Shown here piece by piece: positions 35,250-43,316 of a DNA stretch of 64,000 bases. This DNA is from Roseburia sp. Its GTDB lineage: Bacteria; Bacillota; Clostridia; Lachnospirales; Lachnospiraceae. The position numbers and the translations under genes are program-made. How positions within the stretch are numbered: position 1 is the stretch's first letter; each line of letters starts with the position of its first letter. The notes under the pieces are model-generated. The model was given only the letters and a program-made list of their open reading frames with translations, was not told where the DNA came from and made no database searches. The stretch is from assembly GCA_023664725.1 (NCBI GenBank), contig JAMPFA010000001.1, positions 531,154 to 595,153 on the forward strand, written 5' to 3'.

Positions 35250-35477
35250 TCAAATCCGTTTCCTGTAATACTCATCTACAATATATTCCGCACTCTCTGA
35301 CCACATAAAAGACACCTCGTCTTGCAACGCTTCATATACTTATGATACAGCAAACAGGGCATAACATTCTTCAAACGTCTTATTTTCTTTCTCTGCTATT
35401 ATTTCGATAACCGTACGCAGTTTTTTATATACATCTAACGTTATATCAATTCCATGATAGATATATTTGCTGCCCAA
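35250..35477 (-). pseudogene. Small DUF3791-like protein with one nonsense codon
   Basis: A TTG start at 35477 stands seven bases behind GGAGG. The frame reads GSKYIYHGIDITLDVYKKL, then ENKTFEECYALFAVS, a TAA at codon 46 (35340-35342), and continues VYEALQDEVSFMWSESAEYI to VDEYYRKRI and a stop at 35250. The whole is 75 codons. The ending (a bulky stretch followed by AEYIVDEYY) recalls DUF3791, a family often found next to DUF3990 ADP-ribosyltransferase-like toxins. No such partner is present here. Confidence 0.55.
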
Positions 35478-35565
35478 CTTGATACCTCCTCACCAGTTTC
35501 AAACATTTTACTGTCTGCTCATTCCTTCGCCCCTTTCCTCACAAAAGCATCCTCCTGAAAAATAT

Positions 35566-36744
35566 TTAATGATGAAACAGCCGAATCCCCGTAAAGCTCA
35601 TGACCATCCCATACTTATTGCAAGTCTCAATCACATTGTCGTCCCGGATAGAACCTCCCGGCTGCGCCACATACTTCACCCCGCTCTTATGAGCCCGCTC
35701 GATATTGTCCCCAAAGGGGAAGAATGCGTCGGAACCAAGAGTGACGTCTGTCATCTGATCCAGCCATTCCCGCTTTGCCTCCCGGGTAAACACTTCCGGC
35801 TTTACTTTAAAAATATTCTGCCATGCGCCCTCTGCCAGCACATCCATATAATCCTCCCCGATATAGAGGTCAATGGCGTTGTCCCTGTCCGGACGGCGGA
35901 TACTGTCTACAAACGGAAGGCTCAGAACCTGGGGAGACTGGCGCAAAAACCAGTTGTCCGCCTTCTGCCCTGCCAGCCTGGTACAGTGGATGCGGCTCTG
36001 CTGTCCTGCGCCGATCCCGATTGCCTGACCGTCCTTTACATAGCAGACGGAGTTAGACTGGGTGTATTTCAGGGTGATCATGGAGATTGCAAGATCAATT
36101 TTCGCCTGATTGGTCAGCTCTTTATTTTCCGTCACGATATTTCCGAAAAATTCTTCATCAATCTTTAACTCGTTTCTTCCCTGCTCAAAGGTAATTCCAA
36201 AAACCTGTTTCTTCTCTATATTTTCCGGCACGTAATTCTCGTCAATCTGGATAATATTGTAGCTGCCTTTTTTCTTTGACTTTAAGATCTCAAGGGCCTT
36301 TGGCTCATAACCGGGAGCGATCACCCCGTCTGACACCTCACGTTTGATGATCAGGGCTGTGGCCTCGTCACACACATCGGAGAGGGCGATAAAATCCCCA
36401 AAGGAGGACATGCGGTCTGCGCCTCTTGCCCTGGCATAGGCGTTGGCAAGGGGGGTAAACTCCATGTCCATATCGTCCACCCAGTAAATCTTTTTTTCAA
36501 TGTCAGACAGTGGAAGTCCCACTGCTGCCCCTGCCGGGGACACATGTTTAAAAGAAGCTGCTGCGGGAAGTCCTGTGGCGGCTTTCAGCTCCCGGACTAA
36601 CTGCCAGCCGTTAAAGGCATCCAAAAAGTTGATATATCCCGGTTTTCCGCTTAACACCTCTATGGGTAATTCCCCGTTTTCCATATAAATCCGGGAGGGC
36701 TTCTGGTTTGGATTGCATCCGTATTTTAACTCTAATTCTCTCAT
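35566..36744 (-). CDS. Stand-alone AICAR transformylase (PurH C-terminal type)
   Basis: The 392-residue protein corresponds to the formyltransferase part of PurH only; the IMP cyclohydrolase domain of ordinary bifunctional PurH is missing. It carries the conserved KHVSPAGAAVG loop with catalytic Lys-His and the substrate-binding RGADRMSSFGDFIALSD and GGSIRDDNV. It transfers a formyl group from 10-formyl-THF to AICAR (ZMP) to give FAICAR. The gene follows the IMP cyclohydrolase gene by 14 bases, so both final steps of IMP synthesis are read from one transcript under the ZTP riboswitch. Confidence 0.87.
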   Translation of the reverse strand: MRELELKYGCNPNQKPSRIYMENGELPIEVLSGKPGYINFLDAFNGWQLVRELKAATGLPAAASFKHVSPAGAAVGLPLSDIEKKIYWVDDMDMEFTPLANAYARARGADRMSSFGDFIALSDVCDEATALIIKREVSDGVIAPGYEPKALEILKSKKKGSYNIIQIDENYVPENIEKKQVFGITFEQGRNELKIDEEFFGNIVTENKELTNQAKIDLAISMITLKYTQSNSVCYVKDGQAIGIGAGQQSRIHCTRLAGQKADNWFLRQSPQVLSLPFVDSIRRPDRDNAIDLYIGEDYMDVLAEGAWQNIFKVKPEVFTREAKREWLDQMTDVTLGSDAFFPFGDNIERAHKSGVKYVAQPGGSIRDDNVIETCNKYGMVMSFTGIRLFHH

Positions 36745-36758
36745 ATTAATCCTTTCTC

Positions 36759-37472
36759 CTACTGGTTTTTGTTTACGATTCTTGTCTCGTATCTGCCTGT
36801 GGCAATGTCAATATAGCGAACGAAAAGGGAAACTTTATTTTCCTCATTAAGGTTTTCCCAGATTATCTTGGTAAAGGAATCGATATCTCCCTCTATTTGT
36901 ACCCATTCCGGCTCCCCCTCAAAGCTTGGCAGAGGATTGCCGTCCCCCATGTAGGTATGGATAAAGCGTCCCTGTCCTGCCTTAGGATTCTCATAGGCAA
37001 AAGTATAGCGGCTGCAGGAATCCGGGTCCCCGTTATTGCTCTTTAAAATGGACATCGCATAATTATACTTGCCATTCTCCACATGCATAATGCCGGAAAT
37101 CCTGGGAGTGAAATTGGGCCCGTCCGGCTCAAACTCTCTGGTGCGCAAGGACTGCTCAAAGGTCTGCTGTCTGTCCATCAGCTCATACACCGTATCTGTC
37201 TGGTCACCGTTTGTCACAATGGTCTTGTTCCCAAGGACACGGACCGGCGCATAGATAATGAGGCTTGGATCCTTAAGCTTTGCAGGGTCAAATGCCTGGG
37301 TGCGGATTCCCTGGCCATCCTCCACAAAAATCCGGTTACGGCTGTTCTCACTCCTTCCCATAATAAAATATGCACTCACTGCATATTTATCATCCTCGCT
37401 TTTGCCGATGACAATTCCCCTTCCCGGGTAAGAATTTTTACTTAACTGTGCTGCAAGAGACATCATTTCCAT
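36759..37472 (-). CDS. purO: IMP cyclohydrolase, PurO type
   Basis: The 237-residue protein matches the archaeal-type IMP cyclohydrolase family (SLAAQLSKNSYPGRGIVIGK; VSAYFIMGRSENSRNRIF; TPRISGIMHVENGKYNYAMS). It closes the FAICAR ring to IMP, replacing the N-terminal domain of PurH. ATG 37472 is chosen because AGGAGG lies nine bases upstream; the frame is open upstream through the riboswitch leader but that part is not protein-like. A GC-rich hairpin (CCCGCAT 37521-37527 with ATGCGGG 37551-37557) lies in its leader. It pairs functionally with the transformylase behind it. Confidence 0.85.
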   Translation of the reverse strand: MEMMSLAAQLSKNSYPGRGIVIGKSEDDKYAVSAYFIMGRSENSRNRIFVEDGQGIRTQAFDPAKLKDPSLIIYAPVRVLGNKTIVTNGDQTDTVYELMDRQQTFEQSLRTREFEPDGPNFTPRISGIMHVENGKYNYAMSILKSNNGDPDSCSRYTFAYENPKAGQGRFIHTYMGDGNPLPSFEGEPEWVQIEGDIDSFTKIIWENLNEENKVSLFVRYIDIATGRYETRIVNKNQ

Positions 37473-37564
37473 AAATTTATTCCTCCTGTGGTTTTGTGGG
37501 ACGAAACGGAAGCTGCGCCGCCCGCATGTCGCAAAGCGACTGTATTTCTTATGCGGGTATGTGC

Positions 37565-37655
37565 AAAAAAAGCCCACTGTCCGAGCAAATCGCCCAGACG
37601 GTCGGCCTGTTTCTGTTATACTCCATGTGGTTATCTCCACGTTCCGTCAGTCATA
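37565..37655 (-). ncRNA. Probable ZTP (pfl) riboswitch with intrinsic terminator
   Basis: On the minus strand the leader of purO contains GACUGACGGAACGUGGAG, AACCACAUGGAGU and GGCCGACCGUCUGGGC, in the order of the pfl motif: a 5' domain around the paired GUGG/CCAC and a 3' domain ending in C-G-U/C-C-U-GGGC. The last element can also pair with GCUCGGAC just behind it to make a stem followed by seven U (37565-37571), a terminator. High ZTP or ZMP would stabilise the aptamer and allow read-through to the two enzymes that consume ZMP. The class is known to control purine and folate one-carbon genes. The assignment is by eye. Confidence 0.75.
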
Positions 37656-37691
37656 TAACTGTCCTTATTTAAGCATGATTCCGCAGAAAAG

Positions 37692-38300
37692 TCAAGTAGA
37701 CAAAATTTTATATATCCCTTTTAAATTGTTGACTTTATCCTGTCTTTTCTGCATTGCATTTGCTACTGTAGGATTAATATCTTTCCACTGAAGTTTTGTA
37801 CCTACTTCTTTACACATGATAAGAACATCATACAGTGTCTTAACAGCTACTCCCCTTTTGCTGGAAAAAAATCTTTTTGCTAATGTTCTTGCGTCTGCGT
37901 CATCAGACATAAAATATATGTATCCCCTTTTGCTTGCCATATAGAGTGAACGTATTTCCCCAAGACTCTCATCTCTATCCGCATATTCGTATATATCACT
38001 TTCCTCTGGAAAGTCAAAAAGGTTAATGGTTTCAAAAGCCTGACGAAAATACTCCTCATACTCTAAACGATCTTCTTTTTTCAAATAGTCTCCATAAATA
38101 ATAATTGATATTTCACCTGCATCCCGCAATTGCTTTAAATATTTATTTCCTTTCAACTCAACATTTGCTACAAACTCATGCATGAACGGCTGCATACCCA
38201 AATCCTTCATAACTTGCAAAAACAAATTTATCCCTTGCTCATACTCTGTAATATTGCGAAAAAAATCTGCATCTATCGCCACTTTTATCTTCTCGTCCAT
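37692..38300 (-). CDS. PIN-like domain protein of the HTH/ImmA-IrrE operon
   Basis: The 202-residue protein begins KIKVAIDADFFRNI, with Asp10 and Asp12 in the place of the first PIN acid. Further acids occur in DRDESLGEIRSLYMA and MSDDADARTLAKRFF, spaced as in PIN nucleases, and the last is followed by a strand and TLYDVLIMC as in the PIN fold. PIN proteins are Mg2+-dependent RNases and common toxins. The gene begins three bases after the ImmA/IrrE stop and is last in a three-gene operon. Assignment to PIN is by motif layout only; the nuclease activity is inferred. Confidence 0.6.
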   Translation of the reverse strand: MDEKIKVAIDADFFRNITEYEQGINLFLQVMKDLGMQPFMHEFVANVELKGNKYLKQLRDAGEISIIIYGDYLKKEDRLEYEEYFRQAFETINLFDFPEESDIYEYADRDESLGEIRSLYMASKRGYIYFMSDDADARTLAKRFFSSKRGVAVKTLYDVLIMCKEVGTKLQWKDINPTVANAMQKRQDKVNNLKGIYKILST

Positions 38301-38303
38301 ACA

Positions 38304-39098
38304 TCAGCTCCCAAAATCATAGCTTTCTTCTCTTATCTCTGTCCGCTCTAAGTGAAACATTTCTCTAAGCCTCGCTATCTTCTTGTCCGAATACACTCCG
38401 TTTTCCTCTAACAGGCTGATATCCCGTTCCATGCTTCCCATAGAATATGCTCGATTGACTGTTTCCAATCTGGTATACTGATTTTCAACGATCAATCTCC
38501 TATAAAGCTCCTTCTGCCCCTCAAAGCCTTTTAAAAATTCTTGTTCGGCACTTTCCTCAATATATCCCAACTCGATAAAACGTCGAACAATCGCTTTATG
38601 TGGGGTACAAAAATAATTCATCAAATACGTTACCAGCCGAACCATTATTTCAGCAGACATTCTTGGTCCTTTATAATCATACTCCTTTAACTTTTCGTGC
38701 ACCTCTTTCTTAAAAATACTTTCCGGAAGCAGTAACTCTGCCGCAAAACGGTTTATCAGATCCTCTGAATCAAATTCACATTGATCAAGCTCCTTTTTCA
38801 CATAAGAATCAACTTCCCATACATGCCCCAACTCATGCGCTGCCGTCCATGTCTGCTCTTGTACCGCTTTTGTCGTGTTGATGAAAACAAATTGCTCCAA
38901 CTTTTCATTCAGAGGTTTTATTACATGGCATCCCTCAATATCACGGTCCTCCAATGCGTAATACAGAACAACACATTCTGCCTTTAAAATCGCAAATATG
39001 TCATCTCTGATCACCTCATTTACAATTCCCTTTTCTTTTTTCTTGGAAGCAATCAATTTCTGTATAGCTGAAACCACCTGGGCATTTTTACCAATCAT
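38304..39098 (-). CDS. ImmA/IrrE family metallopeptidase
   Basis: The 264-residue protein has the zinc motif AAHELGHVWEVD (His88, Glu89, His92) and the third ligand Glu121 in NRFAAELLLPE, both diagnostic of the ImmA/IrrE (COG2856) family. Members such as ImmA of ICEBs1 and IrrE of Deinococcus cut their partner HTH repressor after DNA damage or other cues. Here the partner is likely the HTH protein encoded 28 bases upstream, and the cut would release the operon. A C-terminal region of about 100 residues beyond the protease core might sense the signal. Confidence 0.85.
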   Translation of the reverse strand: MIGKNAQVVSAIQKLIASKKKEKGIVNEVIRDDIFAILKAECVVLYYALEDRDIEGCHVIKPLNEKLEQFVFINTTKAVQEQTWTAAHELGHVWEVDSYVKKELDQCEFDSEDLINRFAAELLLPESIFKKEVHEKLKEYDYKGPRMSAEIMVRLVTYLMNYFCTPHKAIVRRFIELGYIEESAEQEFLKGFEGQKELYRRLIVENQYTRLETVNRAYSMGSMERDISLLEENGVYSDKKIARLREMFHLERTEIREESYDFGS

Positions 39099-39126
39099 AC
39101 GACTCCTTCTTAAAAAAAGCCATCTA

Positions 39127-39486
39127 CTAATTAGATGGCTTTAATCCTTCCTCCACTAAAGTTTCCTGTATATCACAATAAACATCAAACAGATCTAAAA
39201 TTTCTTTTTTGTTCTTCGCAGTAGAAAATCGCCCCCGACACTCCAAACAGCCCGCACTCTCGTATGCTTCATCGTCTAATGTTTCATATAACCGCTCCAA
39301 CGGCATTTCCAGTACTTCTGCAATCTGTTTCTGCTCCTGTCTGTCAAGAAAAAGCCGTGCATCCATTATCTTCTGAATTTCATACTCAGAATAGCCTAAC
39401 TTAGCAGTTATCTGCTCCAATTGTATTCCCTTCTGTTTCAGGTAATATCGCAAGTTGCTACCAAATACCCTACTCGTATTTTTCAT
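39127..39486 (-). CDS. XRE-like HTH regulator of the ImmA-IrrE/PIN operon
   Basis: The 119-residue protein has an XRE-type helix-turn-helix (RYYLKQKGIQLEQITAKLGY, then SEYEIQKIMDA and EVLEMPLERLYETL) in residues 10-70. The C-terminal part carries CLECRGRF, a CxxC, and an acidic helix. ATG 39486 follows AGGAGG. A dyad overlapping the edge of that ribosome binding site is a candidate own operator. It is likely the repressor and protease substrate of the system; antitoxin function toward the PIN-like protein is possible. Confidence 0.75.
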   Translation of the reverse strand: MKNTSRVFGSNLRYYLKQKGIQLEQITAKLGYSEYEIQKIMDARLFLDRQEQKQIAEVLEMPLERLYETLDDEAYESAGCLECRGRFSTAKNKKEILDLFDVYCDIQETLVEEGLKPSN

Positions 39487-39497
39487 TCCCTACCTCC

Positions 39498-39553
39498 TGT
39501 TGCTCTGCAACACTCTTAAGTATTAGTATACCCCATATATTCATAAAATACAA
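39498..39553 (-). promoter_or_regulatory. Promoter and leader palindrome of the HTH/ImmA-IrrE/PIN operon
   Basis: On the minus strand TTGTAT (39548-39553), 17 bases and TATACT (39525-39530) form a good sigma-A promoter. Downstream, TGTTGC-AGA-GCAACA (39498-39512) is a perfect dyad that touches the AGGAGG of the first gene. It may be the operator, or an RNA hairpin that limits translation. Confidence 0.6.
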
Positions 39554-39610
39554 TAGTTTTTATACTTGAGACAATATGAAGAGCCTTGCTCCGACCTGTG
39601 CACAAACACA

Positions 39611-39916
39611 CTAAGGCACAAAAAACTCCACCAGAAACGCAGCTCCACTGGCAAACACTGCCACCGGAAACAATCCCTTCCCCCGGTAGGCCAACACTAA
39701 GGCAGCTATTACCCCGGCCGCCGCTCCGGCCATGGAGCCTGTGGCGTAAAACACTGCCGGAAAGGTCATTGCCCCAAGGACAGTATAAGGTATGTACGCC
39801 AGAAAAGAGCGGATATACCGGCTTTTTATTTTCTCCCGGAAAATCACAAAGGGAAGCACCCGCACCAGATAGGTGACGGCAAACATCACAAGCACATAGA
39901 CCCAAAAATTATTCAT
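39611..39916 (-). CDS. azlD: AzlD family branched-chain amino acid export subunit
   Basis: The protein of about 101 residues has four likely membrane helices and the AzlD start MNNFWVYVLVMFAVTYLVRV. ATG 39916 follows GGAGGA and overlaps the azlC stop (ATGA), a translational-coupling arrangement. With AzlC it forms a small exporter of branched-chain amino acids or analogues such as 4-azaleucine. The open frame extends 13 codons upstream inside azlC; that part is not used. Confidence 0.82.
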   Translation of the reverse strand: MNNFWVYVLVMFAVTYLVRVLPFVIFREKIKSRYIRSFLAYIPYTVLGAMTFPAVFYATGSMAGAAAGVIAALVLAYRGKGLFPVAVFASGAAFLVEFFVP

Positions 39917-40653
39917 TTGTCTTCCTCCTCTTCCAAATCCACGGGAAACAGCCATGCCCCCACTGCAGAGGCCGTCACACTGGCAATAATGATTGCAAAA
40001 CCGCTTGAGATCTCTTTTAGCCCCGGCAGATAATAGAGACAGACACTTAAAAAAATGGCAAATAGAACAATGATCCTTATCTTTTTGTCCTCCTTTACCA
40101 CCGGCACTACTATGGCGATAAACATTCCGTATATGGCAAGCCCCAGGGCAGATACAATATTCTTTGGCAGAATATCCCCAAGCACTGCCCCTGCCAGGGT
40201 GCCAAAATTCCAGCCCAATAGCGGCAGCACCGTAAGCCCCGCAAAATAGCGGCTGCCAACTTCCCCCTGCCTGCTCATTGCCACTGCAAAGATCTCATCC
40301 GTCACGGCAAATCCCAAAATCATTTTCCTTGGCCATCCAAAATCCCTGTCCACTTTCTGGGACAGGGAAATGCTCATTAAAGCGTAGCGGAGATTTATAA
40401 CAAACTGGGACACTGCCATTTCCAGGTATGTCCCAAAGGATGCCATGATGGTAATCCCAGCAAACTGCCCTGCCGATGTAAGGTTCATCAGAGAGACCAC
40501 AAAGGCCTGCCACCAGCCAAGTCCGCTTGACACCGCTGCAATCCCAAAAGTAAAGGACACAGAGAGATAACCTATGCCTATGGCGCTGCCATCTCTTATG
40601 CCCTGTATAAAATCATTTCCCATATACTCACGATTTTCTTTTTGTAACTCCAC
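39913..40653 (-). CDS. azlC: AzlC family branched-chain amino acid exporter
   Basis: The 246-residue membrane protein matches AzlC (IGIGYLSVSFTFGIAAVSSG, TSAGQFAGITIMAS, AVTDEIFAVAMSRQ). GTG 40653 is the longest start; it lies 11 bases behind AGGAGG. A second candidate is ATG 40623, ten codons on. It is read from its own region, separate from the sulfur cluster upstream, and is coupled with azlD. Confidence 0.85.
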   Translation of the reverse strand: MELQKENREYMGNDFIQGIRDGSAIGIGYLSVSFTFGIAAVSSGLGWWQAFVVSLMNLTSAGQFAGITIMASFGTYLEMAVSQFVINLRYALMSISLSQKVDRDFGWPRKMILGFAVTDEIFAVAMSRQGEVGSRYFAGLTVLPLLGWNFGTLAGAVLGDILPKNIVSALGLAIYGMFIAIVVPVVKEDKKIRIIVLFAIFLSVCLYYLPGLKEISSGFAIIIASVTASAVGAWLFPVDLEEEEDK

Positions 40654-40734
40654 TTTTCCATGTCCCTCCTACAGGAAAGGATACCACATCACAAGTATAA
40701 AGTCTACTAATTTATTATGTTAAAAAACTGATTC

Positions 40735-41526
40735 CTATATGAGTCCTCTCTTCCGAAGCACTCTCTTCTCCACAGTAGCGAAAATACACTTATCGATCAA
40801 CACACCCACGATTATGATCACAAGCATCACCAGCATTACCTGGTTGATATCCGCCATATCCCTTCCCAAAATAAGCGTCTGTCCCAGGCCAACAGTGGAG
40901 GACATAACCTCCCCGGACATTAATGCCCGCCATGCAAAAGACCAGCCCTGCTTTAATGCTGCAATAAAAGAGGGTACACATGCGGGAAGGATGATTTTCA
41001 AATACAGATCTTTTGGTCCTGCCCCCATAGTCTTTGCCGCCTTGATATAGAGAGGAGGCACACTCCTTACTGCGTCATCCACTGCAAGAGCCATACTAAA
41101 AGCTGAACCCATAACCACCACAAACAAAATTGCACTGTTATTCAGCCCGAACCACAAAATTGCAAAGGGAACCCAGCAGATACTGGGCAGTGTCTGCATC
41201 CCCATGATTACCGGTTTTAGATTCCTGTTCAGATAGGGAAAATGATGAATACATAATCCAAAAATCAGCCCCACAATTATGGAAATCCAAAAGCCGCCCA
41301 CTCCTCTTCCAAGGCTTTTTAAGATTGCCGAAAGCAAAACCCCGCTTTCACACAGCCCAAGAAAACTGTCCCCCACACCCCTCGGGGATGGTACGGAATA
41401 AGGTTTCCAGACTTCTAAAACATCTACAAAAAGGATGTACAATAGCTGCCACAATACAACCAATATCAGAAGAAATAAAATCAGTTCCAGCCCTTTTCTA
41501 AGCTTTGTCGTATTCTTCTTTTGCAA
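40735..41526 (-). CDS. ABC transporter permease, sulfonate/taurine/nitrate type
   Basis: The 263-residue protein has about six membrane helices and the EAA-like loop YIKAAKTMGAGPKDLYLKI near residue 160, typical of SsuC/TauC permeases. It overlaps the ATPase gene by 29 bases. Last gene of the leftward sulfur cluster. Family members carry aliphatic sulfonates, taurine, nitrate or thiamine precursors; the neighbours favour a sulfur compound. Confidence 0.8.
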   Translation of the reverse strand: MQKKNTTKLRKGLELILFLLILVVLWQLLYILFVDVLEVWKPYSVPSPRGVGDSFLGLCESGVLLSAILKSLGRGVGGFWISIIVGLIFGLCIHHFPYLNRNLKPVIMGMQTLPSICWVPFAILWFGLNNSAILFVVVMGSAFSMALAVDDAVRSVPPLYIKAAKTMGAGPKDLYLKIILPACVPSFIAALKQGWSFAWRALMSGEVMSSTVGLGQTLILGRDMADINQVMLVMLVIIIVGVLIDKCIFATVEKRVLRKRGLI

Positions 41527-42271
41527 ATTTCATAACCTCCTTTTTCACAGATTCCAGCAGCTTCTTTCTTACAGAAAGAAATTCCTCATCATCAATCTTT
41601 CTGGGACGTTTCAGTTCACAGGCCATAATCTCCTTGATTTGTCCCGGATTTTCCGAGAGCACCACGATCCTGTCTGCAAAATACACTGCCTCCTCTGCGC
41701 TGTGGGTGACAAACAGAACTGTCTTATGATTACTCAGCCATATCTGCTCCAACTGCGCCCGGAGCATATTTGTAGTCTGCTTGTCCAATGCGGAAAAAGG
41801 TTCATCCATCAGCAAAAGTTTGCTGTCCATGGCAAGGGCTCTGGCTAGCGCTGCCCTCTGGCGCATTCCCCCGGACAACTGGTGAATGGGATATTCCATA
41901 AACTCATGGAGATGCACCATTTTTAAATAATGCATGGCTCTTTTTTCCCTCTCCTCTCCCGAAATCCCCAAAAATTCCATTCCAAGCATGACGTTTTCAA
42001 GGACATTCAGCCAGGGGTACAGCGCTGCCTCCTGAAACATCACCACTCGGTCTGCTCCGGGCCCAGTAACATTTTTTCCGTCAAGAAGTATTTCCCCGGC
42101 GGTGGGCATTTCTAGCCCCGCCACCAGATTCAAAAGCGTAGTCTTTCCACATCCGGAAGGCCCTACAATAGAGATAAACTCCCCGTCCTCTATGGTAAGA
42201 TTGATATTTTTCAGCGTCCTCTTTACCGTGTCGGGATAAGTTTTTCCCACATTTTTTAACTCCAGCATCAC
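41498..42271 (-). CDS. ABC transporter ATPase, sulfonate/taurine/nitrate type
   Basis: The 257-residue protein has Walker A GPSGCGKTTLLNL, the signature LSGGMRQRAALARAL, Walker B LLLMDEPFSALD and the switch His in VTHSAEEAVYFADR. Sequence style is SsuB/TauB. Start ATG 42271 overlaps the binding-protein stop by four bases. It powers the permease encoded behind it. Confidence 0.87.
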   Translation of the reverse strand: MMLELKNVGKTYPDTVKRTLKNINLTIEDGEFISIVGPSGCGKTTLLNLVAGLEMPTAGEILLDGKNVTGPGADRVVMFQEAALYPWLNVLENVMLGMEFLGISGEEREKRAMHYLKMVHLHEFMEYPIHQLSGGMRQRAALARALAMDSKLLLMDEPFSALDKQTTNMLRAQLEQIWLSNHKTVLFVTHSAEEAVYFADRIVVLSENPGQIKEIMACELKRPRKIDDEEFLSVRKKLLESVKKEVMKFAKEEYDKA

Positions 42272-43269
42272 TCCACCTCTTCTATGACATCATCCCCAGG
42301 AAGCTCAGAGATAAATCCCTGCTCCAAACCAATCTGAGCAAACCCGTCAATAGATTCTCTGTTTATCCCTGCATCTGCCTTGATCCTTGAAAAAGCATCT
42401 TCCAAAATAGCATCATCCAGTTTTTTCTGGGTTGCCCCGTAAATCTCATTGTTTACCTTCTCTCTGGCCTCTTTCAGATTTTCATTGATATAAAGGGTGG
42501 CATTTTCATGCTGCTCTAAAAACGTCTTGACGATATCTGGATGTTCTTTTTCAAATTCCTCTCTGACCACCACAACGGCCACACTGTAATTTCCATTCAA
42601 ATACACTTGATTTTCATCCAACACCATCTCTGCTCCCTTGTCAAGCAAAGTGGCTCCCCAGGGTTCCGGCACAAGAGCCGCATCAATATTCCCCTGGTCC
42701 ATCATATTGGCCACGTCTGCGTTGGCAACCGCCACCACATCTACCGTACCGCCGTCAGACAAAGGTTTCAGTCCGTTTTCAGTAAGAAGCTGCAAAAGGC
42801 AGAGGTGCTGGGTATTGCCAAACTGAGGCACTGCCACTTTTTTCCCTTCAAGATCGCTCACTGTGGAAATCTCCGCCCCCTGTCTCTTTACCAGAATTGC
42901 CCCTGCCTGGGTAGCCCCGGCAATAATGTGTACATCTCCCTTTGATTTTACATTGGCGTTGATGGCTGGCACAGGCCCGATATACCCGATATCTATATCC
43001 CCGGCAAAAAGCGCCTCCACTTCGGCGGGTCCTGCGTTAAAGGAAATCCACTCTACATTTGCCTGGCCTGACAATGATTCCTCCAGACTGCCATCCGCCT
43101 TCATCACAAGCGCCTGGGTGTGGGTCACATTTGGGAAATACCCTACATGGACCTGGGTCTTCTCCCCCTGTGTTTTGCTGTTTCCGCAGCCAAAAAGCGT
43201 CAAGGTTATAAATACAACCCCCACTGCAGCTATCCTTCTCCCTGTCTTATTCCCTACAAATTTTTTCAT
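42268..43269 (-). CDS. SsuA/TauA-type substrate-binding lipoprotein
   Basis: The protein of 333 residues begins with a lipoprotein signal (IAAVGVVFITLTLFGC; lipidated Cys near residue 28) and continues as an NMT1/SsuA-like binding protein (VHVGYFPNVTHTQALVMKA; AGPAEVEALFAGDIDIGYIG; LVPEPWGATLL). ATG 43269 follows GGAGG; a TTG seven codons upstream overlaps that site and is not used. The VTHTQALV stretch is typical of members annotated as sulfonate or sulfate-ester receptors. The exact ligand is open. Confidence 0.82.
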   Translation of the reverse strand: MKKFVGNKTGRRIAAVGVVFITLTLFGCGNSKTQGEKTQVHVGYFPNVTHTQALVMKADGSLEESLSGQANVEWISFNAGPAEVEALFAGDIDIGYIGPVPAINANVKSKGDVHIIAGATQAGAILVKRQGAEISTVSDLEGKKVAVPQFGNTQHLCLLQLLTENGLKPLSDGGTVDVVAVANADVANMMDQGNIDAALVPEPWGATLLDKGAEMVLDENQVYLNGNYSVAVVVVREEFEKEHPDIVKTFLEQHENATLYINENLKEAREKVNNEIYGATQKKLDDAILEDAFSRIKADAGINRESIDGFAQIGLEQGFISELPGDDVIEEVE

Positions 43270-43316
43270 CTGAATTTTTTCCTCCTGCAATTTATATAAC
43301 CCATTTTTTCCTGAGA

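Noticed and set aside
37473..37640. N-terminal extension of PurO from an upstream in-frame start
   Set aside because: The translation is Arg/Phe-rich, matches no family, and covers the riboswitch terminator. AGGAGG points to ATG 37472.
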